The notes beneath the pieces are model-generated. The model was not told the DNA's origin and ran no database searches. It was given only the letters and a program-made list of their open reading frames with translations. Source: DRYM01 sp964526225 (GTDB lineage Archaea > Thermoproteota > Thermoprotei_A > EX4484-217-1). From it: a DNA stretch of 59,134 bases. The position numbers and the translations under genes were made by a program. Of the stretch, positions 43,149-50,974 are shown in pieces (positions within the stretch are counted from its first letter, which is position 1; each line of letters opens with the position of its first letter). Location of the stretch: assembly GCA_964526225.1 (NCBI GenBank), contig CAZGLL010000008.1, positions 1 through 59,134 of the forward strand, written 5' to 3'.

Positions 43149-43858
43149 CCCGTAAGATCCCTCTTCTTAAGTTCTTCACGAATGAACGCTCTAACGCGAT
43201 CTGTTAACCCGGTTGTATGTGTTTCACGTTCAACCTTTTTTATTGCGAGAATAGCTACCTCTTCATGGTGAGGTGTGGGGCCAACAACCCAAACTCTACC
43301 ATTAAGACCGACAACTATTTGACATTTTGTTTCCTCTTTAATCATATTTATCATAGATCCCTTCTTACCTATAAGTCTAGGCACTCTTGACGGAACAATT
43401 TCAACAATTTTGCCTTTAGTTATTTTCCCTAAACCCTTGCCTCTAACAGTTAATATGGGATTTCTCGTTCTGTCAAAAACACTTATTTTAGCAACAAGTA
43501 GATCACCTACATCAAAGTATCTCCTTAAATCGTCTTTTAAGGGATTAAATGGTTTATTTAATGCATCATTTGCATGCAATATAGCCGTATAGGGAGCTCT
43601 AATATCGACAGTCCATGACGTTAAACCCAGATCTATTATTATCCCTATAACAATGTCGTCTACCTTTGGAAAATAGAATCCCTCAAGAGCAATAACGTTT
43701 ATCCTATTGTTCTGAACTTCAGCTAACCCTATTACGGCGGAGTAAAGCTTATCGCCAGCCCTATATACTGTATGTTGAGATTTAACCTCAACATCTCTTC
43801 CTTCAGCGAGTAGCTGTCCTGGAACAACTATTTGTCTATGCTGTACAAGCACGGGCAT
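43145..43858 (-). CDS. rrp4: Exosome cap subunit Rrp4
   Basis: A 237-residue RNA-binding cap: N-terminal beta domain (VVPGQLLAEGRDVEVK), S1 domain in the middle (VDDIVIGIIIDLGLTSWTVDI, VGDLLVAKISVFD) and C-terminal KH domain (VPRLIGKKGSMINMIKEET). It recruits RNA, with preference for A-rich ends in relatives, to the Rrp41/42 ring. Nine bases downstream of the SBDS gene. Confidence 0.97.
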   Translation of the reverse strand: MPVLVQHRQIVVPGQLLAEGRDVEVKSQHTVYRAGDKLYSAVIGLAEVQNNRINVIALEGFYFPKVDDIVIGIIIDLGLTSWTVDIRAPYTAILHANDALNKPFNPLKDDLRRYFDVGDLLVAKISVFDRTRNPILTVRGKGLGKITKGKIVEIVPSRVPRLIGKKGSMINMIKEETKCQIVVGLNGRVWVVGPTPHHEEVAILAIKKVERETHTTGLTDRVRAFIREELKKRDLTG

Positions 43859-43867
43859 TTCGCTATC

Positions 43868-44572
43868 TCACCACTTCGTCTGAACCACTTTTACTTCGCC
43901 AGTACCCTTAGATATAGCATTTACCTTATCTATAAGCGTTTGCTGCATTCCTGCAGGAATCTCTAACTCCATAAACAAGCTACCATCACTAAGCCACGTA
44001 ACTCTCTTAACCTCTCCCAAACCGGCTAACACACTATATGCTTTCCCAGAGTAAGGAGCAGGTATTTTAATTCTCACTATTGCTTTAGCTAACTTTATAG
44101 GTAAAACTCTGCTTAGAGCCTTTATTACCTGTAGTGCTTGATTTTCAACATCCTTAAACGGGTCGATACCTATTCTAAGCTGCTCCATAGCTAGTTCTAT
44201 TCTCTTAGGTGGGTGAGGGAGCTTCGTCCTAGGGTCAATACAGTTTCTAGATATGAAATCTATTATTTTCTTCTTTTTAGCCTCTATTAGGGCTCTCCTT
44301 TGCTCAGTTGTTATCTGTATTTCTCCCCTTCTAAGAATTTCCTCGGCAACCTTGTATACATCAGTAGTTCCAAATACTTTCTTAATAACTTCCTCTGAGG
44401 CCTTAAGACCTTTCCTAGCATCCTTATATATGAATTCTCCTTCAAGCACTTCTCTAATATTTACCTTCTCTCCTTCCTTGAACTTAAATGCTAAATCGGG
44501 CTTTACGAGTATTTCAAACCTATGACCGTGCGTTTCCAATCTAGCAACTATTGGTTCATGTCTTTTACTCAT
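43868..44572 (-). CDS. SBDS/Sdo1 ribosome maturation protein
   Basis: A 234-residue homologue of the Shwachman-Bodian-Diamond protein, which in eukaryotes helps EF-like GTPase release eIF6 from 60S subunits. Seen: N-terminal FYSH domain (ETHGHRFEILVKPDLAFKFKEG), the central helical domain with ISRNCIDPRTKLPHPPKRIELAM, and a ferredoxin-like C-terminal domain. Start ATG 44572 is 94 bases after psmA, within the superoperon. Confidence 0.97.
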   Translation of the reverse strand: MSKRHEPIVARLETHGHRFEILVKPDLAFKFKEGEKVNIREVLEGEFIYKDARKGLKASEEVIKKVFGTTDVYKVAEEILRRGEIQITTEQRRALIEAKKKKIIDFISRNCIDPRTKLPHPPKRIELAMEQLRIGIDPFKDVENQALQVIKALSRVLPIKLAKAIVRIKIPAPYSGKAYSVLAGLGEVKRVTWLSDGSLFMELEIPAGMQQTLIDKVNAISKGTGEVKVVQTKW

Positions 44573-44666
44573 ACTGCATCACATCTCTTCCAAGAAAATA
44601 CTTTAGCAAAATCTAAGCTAAAAACACAACCGTTATGAGAAGATATTAATGAATATAAAGTGTATT

Positions 44667-45386
44667 TTAAGCTATTTTCTCCATATACTTCGCTATTTCA
44701 CTAATACTTAGCTTCCTAAACACAGGTTTTTCAACGGGTATGAGACCTGCTTCCAAATATTCAGGTACAAGCTTCTCCTTAGAAACTTTAGTTAGTGTCT
44801 CTATAGCTAAAGCTATTAACTCATCCAGCGAGAGATCTTTTCTATATTTTTTCTCAAGATACTCATTAGCGATTTGTCCCTCGGATCCTATGGCTACTGC
44901 ATAGTAGCTCATATATTGACCACTAGGCTCCGTCATGTATAAATGCGGACCTCTATCGTCAACACCACCTATTATAAGGGCTACTCCAAAAGGTCTAACA
45001 CCAGCATGTTGAGTATAGCTCTGTTTAACATCACATATTCTACGCGTTAGAAGTTCAACACTTATTTTCTCATCGTAAAGTATTTTGTGTTGAATTGCTC
45101 GTAACCTAGCATAGTCTACAAGAACTCTTCCATCAGACGCAAAACCAGCAAATGTCATACCGATGTGGTCATCTATTTGGAAAACCTTCTCAATATCTGA
45201 GAAGTCCATTAGCGGTAGAACTTTTTTCTTAATGGCGGCTAAAACAACACCACTAGTAGATCTTATCCCCAAAGTTGTCCATCCTCTCCTAACAGCTTCA
45301 AAAGCATACTCTACCTGGTACAGCTTACCATCAGGTGAGAACACTGTTATTGCTCTATCGTAACCCATAGATGTAGGTGTGAACAT
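44667..45386 (-). CDS. psmA: Proteasome alpha subunit
   Basis: A 239-residue outer-ring subunit of the 20S proteasome. Signature: MGYDRAITVFSPDGKLYQVEYAFEAVRRGWT; the N-terminal helix gates the pore and no catalytic threonine is expected. The first seven residues before MGYDRA may not be translated. First gene of the exosome/proteasome superoperon, downstream of a TATA region shared with a C/D sRNA. Confidence 0.97.
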   Translation of the reverse strand: MFTPTSMGYDRAITVFSPDGKLYQVEYAFEAVRRGWTTLGIRSTSGVVLAAIKKKVLPLMDFSDIEKVFQIDDHIGMTFAGFASDGRVLVDYARLRAIQHKILYDEKISVELLTRRICDVKQSYTQHAGVRPFGVALIIGGVDDRGPHLYMTEPSGQYMSYYAVAIGSEGQIANEYLEKKYRKDLSLDELIALAIETLTKVSKEKLVPEYLEAGLIPVEKPVFRKLSISEIAKYMEKIA

Positions 45387-45446
45387 TTCCTACTAAACCT
45401 CTAGCCTATTATTTTTCTCAAACTAACTCCAACCTTACAATTATGA

Positions 45447-45462
45447 TAGGTATAAATATATC
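45447..45462. promoter_or_regulatory. TATA region between psmA and sRNA candidate 2
   Basis: AGGTATAAATATATC (45448-45462) reads as a TATA box rightward, about 25 bases before the predicted 5' end of sRNA 2. Leftward (GATATATTTATACC) it lies about 62 bases upstream of the psmA ATG. Confidence 0.55.
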
Positions 45463-45488
45463 TTACCGCACACTCAACATTACATAGC

Positions 45489-45546
45489 TTGCATGATGAA
45501 GATTGTCCGACCGCTGAAAAATGATGATGGTCTTCTATGCTGATAA
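45489..45546 (+). ncRNA. Box C/D guide sRNA candidate 2
   Basis: Plus strand: C ATGATGA (45493-45499), 14-base guide, D' CTGA (45514-45517), AAA, C' ATGATGA (45521-45527), 12-base guide, D CTGA (45540-45543). All four boxes are perfect. A TATA element lies at the right distance upstream. Targets are unresolved. Confidence 0.9.
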
Positions 45547-45547
45547 A

Positions 45548-45605
45548 AAATCAGTCGGTAGTCCCTCGATCACCAATCACACTAACCGAGGGATTCATCA
45601 TGTTA
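45548..45605 (-). ncRNA. Box C/D guide sRNA candidate 3, convergent with candidate 2
   Basis: Minus strand: C ATGATGA (45601-45595), D CTGA (45554-45551), with degenerate D' GTGA and C' GTGATCG (5 of 7) giving 14- and 12-base guides. C and D are perfect; the middle boxes are weak. The D box is followed by six T on this strand, a plausible terminator. An AGTTTATTAAC element upstream (45612-45625) could be its TATA box. Its D box is 7 bases from that of candidate 2. Confidence 0.6.
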
Positions 45606-45697
45606 TAGTTTTAACGTTAATAAACTAGAGGGCTCTCACAATATGTAGGTGATTCACAACAACATTTAAACATAACCATTTATGTAAACCATTTTGT

Positions 45698-45735
45698 AAT
45701 GAAGGAGGGCATCATTCATGCTCGCTGCCTTCATT
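45698..45735. repeat. Strong two-part hairpin in the psmA-pop5 noncoding interval
   Basis: AATGAAGG (45698-45705) pairs with CCTTCATT (45728-45735), and inside them GGGCAT (45707-45712) pairs with ATGCTC (45718-45723, one G-U) around a 5-base loop. The outer stem can extend with TGT/ACA. It is neither a clear H/ACA guide (no pseudouridylation pocket) nor a standard terminator. The remaining 45606-45820 shows nothing else. Confidence 0.7.
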
Positions 45736-45816
45736 TTACATATTAGTAGCGTTTTCGATAATGCTAAAAGGTGTTGTTTACTAATGGTTTAACTTCTGCT
45801 TATTAAGTCGTAGATT

Positions 45817-45874
45817 TTGTCAGTTCGTCGCGAGTTCTTCACCTTTCCGGAATGGAGCGGCTTCATCATCCACT
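45817..45874 (-). ncRNA. Box C/D guide sRNA candidate 4, just after pop5
   Basis: Minus strand: C ATGATGA (45870-45864), 12-base guide, degenerate D' CCGG, 4-base loop, C' GTGAAGA (one mismatch), 12-base guide, D CTGA (45824-45821). The exact 12/12 spacing supports it. The D guide ACTCGCGACGAA is complementary over nine bases to a CGUCGCGAG-like segment that I recall as near-universal in 23S rRNA domain V (inference from memory). It begins 6 bases after the pop5 stop and may be processed from that transcript. Confidence 0.75.
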
Positions 45875-45879
45875 TCTAT

Positions 45880-46452
45880 CTAATCTAGCGCTAAAGTTTT
45901 AACTATTTCTTTCGCCTTCTTAAGGGTACCCGTTATTTTCAAAGGAATAAAGCCTACTTTCCCATCAGTTACTTCGGAAACCATAGCTAAGGCGAATAAT
46001 ACCTTACTCCTCTGGGTGTGAACGAATCTTAAGACACCTCTCATAGATTTCTCATCATATAGGACAAGTTTTGGATTTACTTCTCCACCACCTATAATGC
46101 CGAAAAATTCATTGAAAACTTTGCTGAAAACCTTTTCAACATCACTTTTAGAAAGAACGTTCTCTGCTAGAACTTGAAATATAAGGTATCTCTTCCTAGG
46201 CTTCCTAACAACATTTTTAATGGCTAGTTTTTCACTACTAAGCCTAATACCCGCCTTAATTATCAGTATTTGCAGTTTAAGAAGCTTGTAAATAACATAT
46301 GTTATCGCAAAGAACATAAAACCTATTGCTGAGAAAATCATGAAATGAACTATATTTAAAATTCCAAACATAAGCAATGATGTTAAAGCTAGAAAATATG
46401 TTGCTTCAAGAACAGCCAATGCTATAAACAATGCTACTATTTTCAAGCACAA
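45880..46452 (-). CDS. rnp2: RNase P protein Pop5 (Rnp2) with N-terminal transmembrane hairpin
   Basis: The C-terminal ~115 residues (from RKPRKRYLIFQVLAENVLS) match Pop5, the RNase P protein that binds the RNA with Rpp30: FIVxHR-type segment here MRGVLRFVHTQRSKVLFALAM and IIGGGEVNPKLVLYD are visible. Unusually, residues ~4-29 and ~32-54 are strongly hydrophobic and predict two membrane helices with both ends cytosolic, joined to Pop5 by a basic linker. The start is supported by AGGTGAT (46459-46453), placed 6 bases before TTG 46446 and overlapping the rpp30 stop. TTG 46452 is the alternative. No internal ATG would yield a bare Pop5. Confidence 0.87.
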   Translation of the reverse strand: MCLKIVALFIALAVLEATYFLALTSLLMFGILNIVHFMIFSAIGFMFFAITYVIYKLLKLQILIIKAGIRLSSEKLAIKNVVRKPRKRYLIFQVLAENVLSKSDVEKVFSKVFNEFFGIIGGGEVNPKLVLYDEKSMRGVLRFVHTQRSKVLFALAMVSEVTDGKVGFIPLKITGTLKKAKEIVKTLALD

Positions 46453-46456
46453 TCAC

Positions 46457-47179
46457 CTACGCTAAATCAACCCCTTGTTGAACATGGTTACGAGATCTTT
46501 TATGCATGTTTCTTTTCAAAATAGCTAACGGATATGTTGTTATGGAAAGCTTCGCATAGGACTCAGGTAGTCCGAGAATTTCAAGTAATGAAATGAGCTG
46601 TTTAGGAGATTTTACTTCGATAATTTTAGTAGTGCCTGATGAAATTATTATAGGAACCCTGAACTTTACTGTGTAGTAAAATGTCCTTTTAAGGAAGAAG
46701 AATGTTTTATAGCTAATCTGCTTCTTACCCCATAGACGGTTGAAAGGTATTTCTAAGGCTATACCGTTCTGACTCATAAGTTTAGCTTGAGAATCATCAT
46801 AAAACCTTACCAATTCATCGTATGTGAAAATTACTGTGTCTACTCTCCTATCTCTACCAGAAAACCTTGCAACATCAAGGTTTTTGGGACTTATAGAAAC
46901 AACATCTACTTTCCTTCTAATTCTCCTTAAACACTTCTTAAGATAGCCTCTGTTTTCGGAAAGAATATTTGCTTTTACGAAAACATCTAATCCCAGTTTT
47001 TCACTCTCCTTAAGAACGTTTTTCTCAAGACCCTTTATTTCACACGTATTATCTGTTGTTGTATACGTTAGAACTACGGTTTTAAAACCTAGTTTCCTAA
47101 GAAACCTTAATATCCTAAAGCTACTGCTTAAAATTCCAATATCCACATAGAAATCAACTGGAGCTTCAAGTTTAGCCAA
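46457..47179 (-). CDS. rnp3: RNase P protein Rpp30 (Rnp3)
   Basis: A 240-residue TIM-barrel RNase P subunit. Typical segments are FYVDIGILSS at the start, VDVVSISPKNLDVARFSGRDRRVDTVIF in the middle, and VPIIISSGTTKIIEVKSP near the end. It pairs with Pop5, encoded next with a 5-base gap. The C terminus ends with a basic segment (KRNMHKRSRNHVQQG). Confidence 0.93.
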   Translation of the reverse strand: MAKLEAPVDFYVDIGILSSSFRILRFLRKLGFKTVVLTYTTTDNTCEIKGLEKNVLKESEKLGLDVFVKANILSENRGYLKKCLRRIRRKVDVVSISPKNLDVARFSGRDRRVDTVIFTYDELVRFYDDSQAKLMSQNGIALEIPFNRLWGKKQISYKTFFFLKRTFYYTVKFRVPIIISSGTTKIIEVKSPKQLISLLEILGLPESYAKLSITTYPLAILKRNMHKRSRNHVQQGVDLA

Positions 47180-47181
47180 GG

Positions 47182-47616
47182 CTAAATCAACCCTATTTCT
47201 TCAAGATATTTTCTAAGGGCCTCAGTTTTCTTAGCACTAAATGATATTACTACTTTAACTATGTCATCGCTATCCTCTAAAACTATTCTCCCTAAGTAAG
47301 CTTCTTGCTTCGAAAATCTAAGATAAAGTTTTGGTAATTCCAATCTTAAACTTAATGATGCGTTAAGCAATCTCTTACTTATTTCGTCAATGTTTTTTGC
47401 AATATATCTTAATGTTTTTTCAGCATCTTCACCTTTAAGCTTAAATGAGAGTCTGATTATGGGATTACCATAATGTCCCTTCAATGTTTGTTCATTAAAT
47501 GAAACCTTCTTTCTCAAGTCCTCGGGAACTAGGTTAAGCATAGCTTTTTTCACTTTTTCAACATCTTCTGTTGCATGACAACTTGCACTAACATCTAAGG
47601 ACCTAACTTTAACCAT
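47182..47616 (-). CDS. RNA-binding protein, COG1325 family
   Basis: A 144-residue alpha/beta protein of the COG1325 (exosome-associated RNA-binding) family, seen in archaea next to RNase P protein genes. Features are the HATEDVEKVKKAMLNLVPE helix, LKGHYGNPIIRLSFKLKG, and a C-terminal strand/helix. Precise function is unknown. It precedes rpp30 by two bases in the operon COG1325-rnp3-rnp2. Confidence 0.87.
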   Translation of the reverse strand: MVKVRSLDVSASCHATEDVEKVKKAMLNLVPEDLRKKVSFNEQTLKGHYGNPIIRLSFKLKGEDAEKTLRYIAKNIDEISKRLLNASLSLRLELPKLYLRFSKQEAYLGRIVLEDSDDIVKVVISFSAKKTEALRKYLEEIGLI

Positions 47617-47691
47617 AAACTATCTTCCCAAAGTAGAAATATTGTTCTTAATAGTAGAAATGGGTTTTGTGAGAAATTAGTGAAAGAACTT

Positions 47692-48345
47692 TTATTCCTC
47701 AGGCTTAATTACGCGAGCCCCTCTGGAGGCTTCATGCCTTCTTTTCTCTTCTCTTTCCTTCTGCTTTTTCTTCCACTTATACTTGTGCGTTCCACGTAAT
47801 CCTCTTGATTTGAGAAGTCCTCTCATCTTTCTCCCAGCAGATGTTTTACCTCTAAACACTCTTCCCTTCTGAGACTTCTGGGTAACCCAGTTTATGTCGG
47901 GATCATTCTTTATTGCTGGATGATGTGGATCAACAAATATTACTTCGAACCATTTGTAGTTACCATCTTCCCCAACGTAATAGCTATTAAGAACTACGAG
48001 GTTTGGATATTTTCTTGCAGCTCTTTCTTCAGCAATGAGCCTTAGGCTTTTGGCTGGTGCGAAACCGTAAACACCCATTCTCTTAGGTCTCCTACCCTTA
48101 TTTGGCCTAGGTTTCCTACGACCTCCTTTCCTAACTCTAACCCTTACAACGACGAATCCTTGTTTAGCCTTATATCCTAATGCTCTAGCTCTATCAAGTC
48201 TTGTAGGTTTCTCTATTCTAACAATGGCTGGTTCTCTACGCCACTTAATTATTCTCTGCTTAAGTATCTCTTTAAATTCGCCTTCGTAGGGGCGCTTCCA
48301 TAGCAACCTAATATACTTGTACATTTCTTCTCGACACCTACTCAT
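47692..48345 (-). CDS. rpl15e: 50S ribosomal protein L15e
   Basis: A 217-residue large-subunit protein shared with eukaryotes. Family blocks are WRREPAIVRIEKPTRLDRAR, GYKAKQGFVVVRVRVRKGGRRK, GVYGFAPAKSLRLIAEERAARKYPNL, VLNSYYVGEDG and HHPAIKNDPDINW, followed by the basic GLRGTHKYKWKK tail. It heads the L15e-COG1325-Rpp30-Pop5 set, the known archaeal linkage of ribosome and RNase P genes. Confidence 0.98.
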   Translation of the reverse strand: MSRCREEMYKYIRLLWKRPYEGEFKEILKQRIIKWRREPAIVRIEKPTRLDRARALGYKAKQGFVVVRVRVRKGGRRKPRPNKGRRPKRMGVYGFAPAKSLRLIAEERAARKYPNLVVLNSYYVGEDGNYKWFEVIFVDPHHPAIKNDPDINWVTQKSQKGRVFRGKTSAGRKMRGLLKSRGLRGTHKYKWKKKQKEREEKRRHEASRGARVIKPEE

Positions 48346-48395
48346 GTAAAGGAGCGTAGCACATTATTACTGTCTAGGGGGATTATAATGAGTAG

Positions 48396-48412
48396 GGGGG
48401 AATATAAATTTA
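48396..48412. promoter_or_regulatory. TATA region between L15e and OLA1 genes
   Basis: GGGGAATATAAATTTAA (48396-48412) lies about 60 bases upstream of each divergent start and is the only good TATA-like sequence in the 124-base spacer. Confidence 0.5.
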
Positions 48413-48469
48413 ACCGAGAATCTTATATCGTAAACATCTAAAGTATTAGTTAACGTGGGGTTCTGAAGG

Positions 48470-49675
48470 TTGTTAATAGGCGTTATAGGGAAAACTAATG
48501 TCGGTAAGTCAACATTCTTCGTAGCTGCAACGTTAGCTACAGTTGAAATAGCTAATCACCCATTTACAACAATAAAACCAAATGTTGGAGTAGGGTATGT
48601 TAGGAAGAAATGTGTTTGCAAAGAATTTGGCGTAAAAGATAACCCTAGAAACTCCATTTGCATCGACGGTGAAAGATTCATTCCTGTAACGTTAATAGAT
48701 GTTGCAGGACTTATTCCAGAAGCCCATAGGGGAAGAGGTTTAGGAAACAAGTTTTTAGACGACCTAAGAAAAGCCGATGTACTATTGCATGTAGTTGATG
48801 CTTCAGGAAGCACCGATGCTGAAGGAAGGCCCGTACCCCCCGGAACATATGATCCTGTAGAGGAGGTTAGACTTATACAGAGAGAAGTTGACTTATGGAT
48901 GTTCCAAATACTTCAGAAGGACTGGAGAAAACTAGTACATAAAGCTGAATCTGAAGGAAAGTTCGAGGACTTATTAGCTGAGAGATTAGCTGGTCTCTCA
49001 ATAACTAAAACACATATAGTAAAGGCTTTGAGAAATACGAAACTTAAAAATACGAAGCCTTCCTCATGGAGAAACGAAGAATTAATGCTCTTCGTTTCGA
49101 CACTTAGAAAAATAGCTAAACCATCAATTATAGTAGCTAATAAGGCCGACATATCTGAAGCTCAAGATATAATAAAGAAGATGACTAGGGAATTAAAAGA
49201 TAACATAGTTATTCCAACATCAGCACTAGCTGAGCTGGTACTTAGAAGAGCCGCCAAGAAAGGATACATAAAATACCTACCAGGAGACTCGGATTTCGAA
49301 GTAGTAGATGAAAGTAAGCTCACACTTAAGGAAAGAAAAGGTTTAGAATACATTAGAGAACACGTACTTAAAAAGTGGGGTTCAACAGGGGTTCAGCAAG
49401 CATTAAATAAAGCCGTGTTTGAAGTATTAGAAATGATAGCTGTTTACCCTGTCGAAGACCCTGTTAAACTTACTGATCATGAGGGAAGGGTTCTACCTGA
49501 TGTTTTTCTCGTGAAGAAAGGAACTACAGCTAGGGAATTAGCATATAAAATACATACAGACTTGGGAAGAACGTTCCTATATGCTATAGACGCTAGGAGT
49601 AAGAGGAGACTTGGAGAAGACTATGTTCTTCAAGATAACGATGTTATATCGATAGTTGCAGCTAAAGGAATATAG
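48470..49675 (+). CDS. OLA1/YchF-type GTP/ATP-binding protein
   Basis: A 401-residue P-loop NTPase of the Obg-related YchF/OLA1 group. G1 IGKTNVGKST is at the N terminus, G3 is DVAGLIPEAHRGRGLGNKFL, G4 (about residue 223) is NKAD, with the YchF-like coiled insertion between, and a C-terminal TGS domain (LPDVFLVKKGTTARELAYKIH...FLYAIDARSKRRLGEDYVLQDNDVI). It starts with TTG 48470. Eukaryotic relatives bind ATP and act on ribosomes. Confidence 0.94.
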   Translation: MLIGVIGKTNVGKSTFFVAATLATVEIANHPFTTIKPNVGVGYVRKKCVCKEFGVKDNPRNSICIDGERFIPVTLIDVAGLIPEAHRGRGLGNKFLDDLRKADVLLHVVDASGSTDAEGRPVPPGTYDPVEEVRLIQREVDLWMFQILQKDWRKLVHKAESEGKFEDLLAERLAGLSITKTHIVKALRNTKLKNTKPSSWRNEELMLFVSTLRKIAKPSIIVANKADISEAQDIIKKMTRELKDNIVIPTSALAELVLRRAAKKGYIKYLPGDSDFEVVDESKLTLKERKGLEYIREHVLKKWGSTGVQQALNKAVFEVLEMIAVYPVEDPVKLTDHEGRVLPDVFLVKKGTTARELAYKIHTDLGRTFLYAIDARSKRRLGEDYVLQDNDVISIVAAKGI

Positions 49676-49681
49676 TTACAA

Positions 49682-50974
49682 TTATCCTAAAGGTTCGAAA
49701 ATATAGCCCCCTCTCTCTTTAGGTTTCACAAAGGTTTTCGGAGGAACATCATCGTAAATTACTAGTCCAGGAGAAATCCAGGAGTAAGCACCAACCTTAA
49801 CTCCCGGCATGAACATAACGTCAACACCTGTTTTAACATAGTCCCCAATAAACGCTCCAAGCTTCCCCCTACCACTACTAACTTTAGCACCTTTAAGAAC
49901 AACCTTAACCGGCACATCATCAAATCTCAAATTAGCTGTTATGGTTCCAGCACCGAAGTTCACATGCTCACCTATTACGCTGTCTCCAACATAGCTTAAA
50001 TGGGGTATGTGAGTATAGTTCATTATCACGCTTGATTTTATTTCGCAAGAAGCACCTATCTTCACATGTTCCCCAATCACAGTATAAGGTCTAATGTAGC
50101 TATTAGGCCCTATTTCGGAACCTTTGCCTATGAAAACAGGTCCTTCAATATATGTTCCGCTTTTAACATATGCTCCTTCACATATAAAGACGGGACCCTT
50201 AATTACAACGTTGTTTTCAACGGTTCCAAGTATTTTCTGTGAAACTATTTTCTCTAAAAAGGCCTTGTTTACATCTAAAATATCCCATAGCCTACCTAGT
50301 TCTAACCATTTGTTATAGCCTATTTTAACTACTCTTACCTCTTCGCTTTTACTCATAAGGGTTATGGCATCTGTTAACTCTATTTCCCCTCTAGGCGAAG
50401 TACCTATTTTATCTAAATAGCTAAATACATTATCGCTTAAAACATAGATTCCAGCATTAATTATGTTAGAAGGTTCTGTTCCAGGTTTAGGCTTTTCAAC
50501 AATTCCTTTAAGTAACCCGTTTTCTTCAATAAGAACACCATAATCCCATGGCCTCTCTGTTTCAACAGCTGCAATAATGTTTTCATATTTTTCGGAAAAT
50601 TCTAGGATCCTCTTTAGACCTGAAATTTCCACGTATATGTCCCCGTAAATTAAAAGAAAACGGTTTTTGACATGCTTTCTTACAGTCTTTAACGCATGGC
50701 CTGTTCCTAATGGTTCACCTTGGTCAATAAATTTTATTGAGGAGAACTTGTTAGAAAAGTTTTCTTTAACATACGCGGTAATTTTATCTTTTAAGTAACC
50801 TACTACAAATACTACTTCTGAAATTCCTATAGCTCTTAAGTTCTCTAAGACATAGTATATGAATGGTTTATCTAGCACTTGAATTAAGGATTTAGGTTTA
50901 GTGTATGTGAAAGGCTCTAACCTCTCGCCTTTTCCTGCAGCTAAAATTACTGCTTGGCTAATCTTCACCTTCAA
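49682..50974 (-). CDS. Bifunctional sugar-1-phosphate nucleotidylyltransferase/acetyltransferase (GlmU-like)
   Basis: A 430-residue enzyme with an N-terminal nucleotidyltransferase (LAAGKGERLEPFT at 11-23, TKPKSLIQV, GEPLGTGHAL) and a C-terminal left-handed beta helix of hexapeptide repeats (about 250-420) with an acetyl-CoA-type face (ASCEIKSSVIMNYTHIPHLSYVGDSVIG). Archaeal relatives make dTDP- or UDP-sugars or UDP-GlcNAc/GalNAc for glycans. The exact sugar is unknown. It overlaps the THUMP gene upstream by 17 bases. Confidence 0.92.
   Translation of the reverse strand: MKVKISQAVILAAGKGERLEPFTYTKPKSLIQVLDKPFIYYVLENLRAIGISEVVFVVGYLKDKITAYVKENFSNKFSSIKFIDQGEPLGTGHALKTVRKHVKNRFLLIYGDIYVEISGLKRILEFSEKYENIIAAVETERPWDYGVLIEENGLLKGIVEKPKPGTEPSNIINAGIYVLSDNVFSYLDKIGTSPRGEIELTDAITLMSKSEEVRVVKIGYNKWLELGRLWDILDVNKAFLEKIVSQKILGTVENNVVIKGPVFICEGAYVKSGTYIEGPVFIGKGSEIGPNSYIRPYTVIGEHVKIGASCEIKSSVIMNYTHIPHLSYVGDSVIGEHVNFGAGTITANLRFDDVPVKVVLKGAKVSSGRGKLGAFIGDYVKTGVDVMFMPGVKVGAYSWISPGLVIYDDVPPKTFVKPKERGGYIFEPLG

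Noticed and set aside
45698..45740. H/ACA guide RNA at the psmA-pop5 hairpin
   Set aside because: The ACA follows, but the internal loop is 1+4 bases, too small for a pseudouridylation pocket, and no kink-turn is seen.
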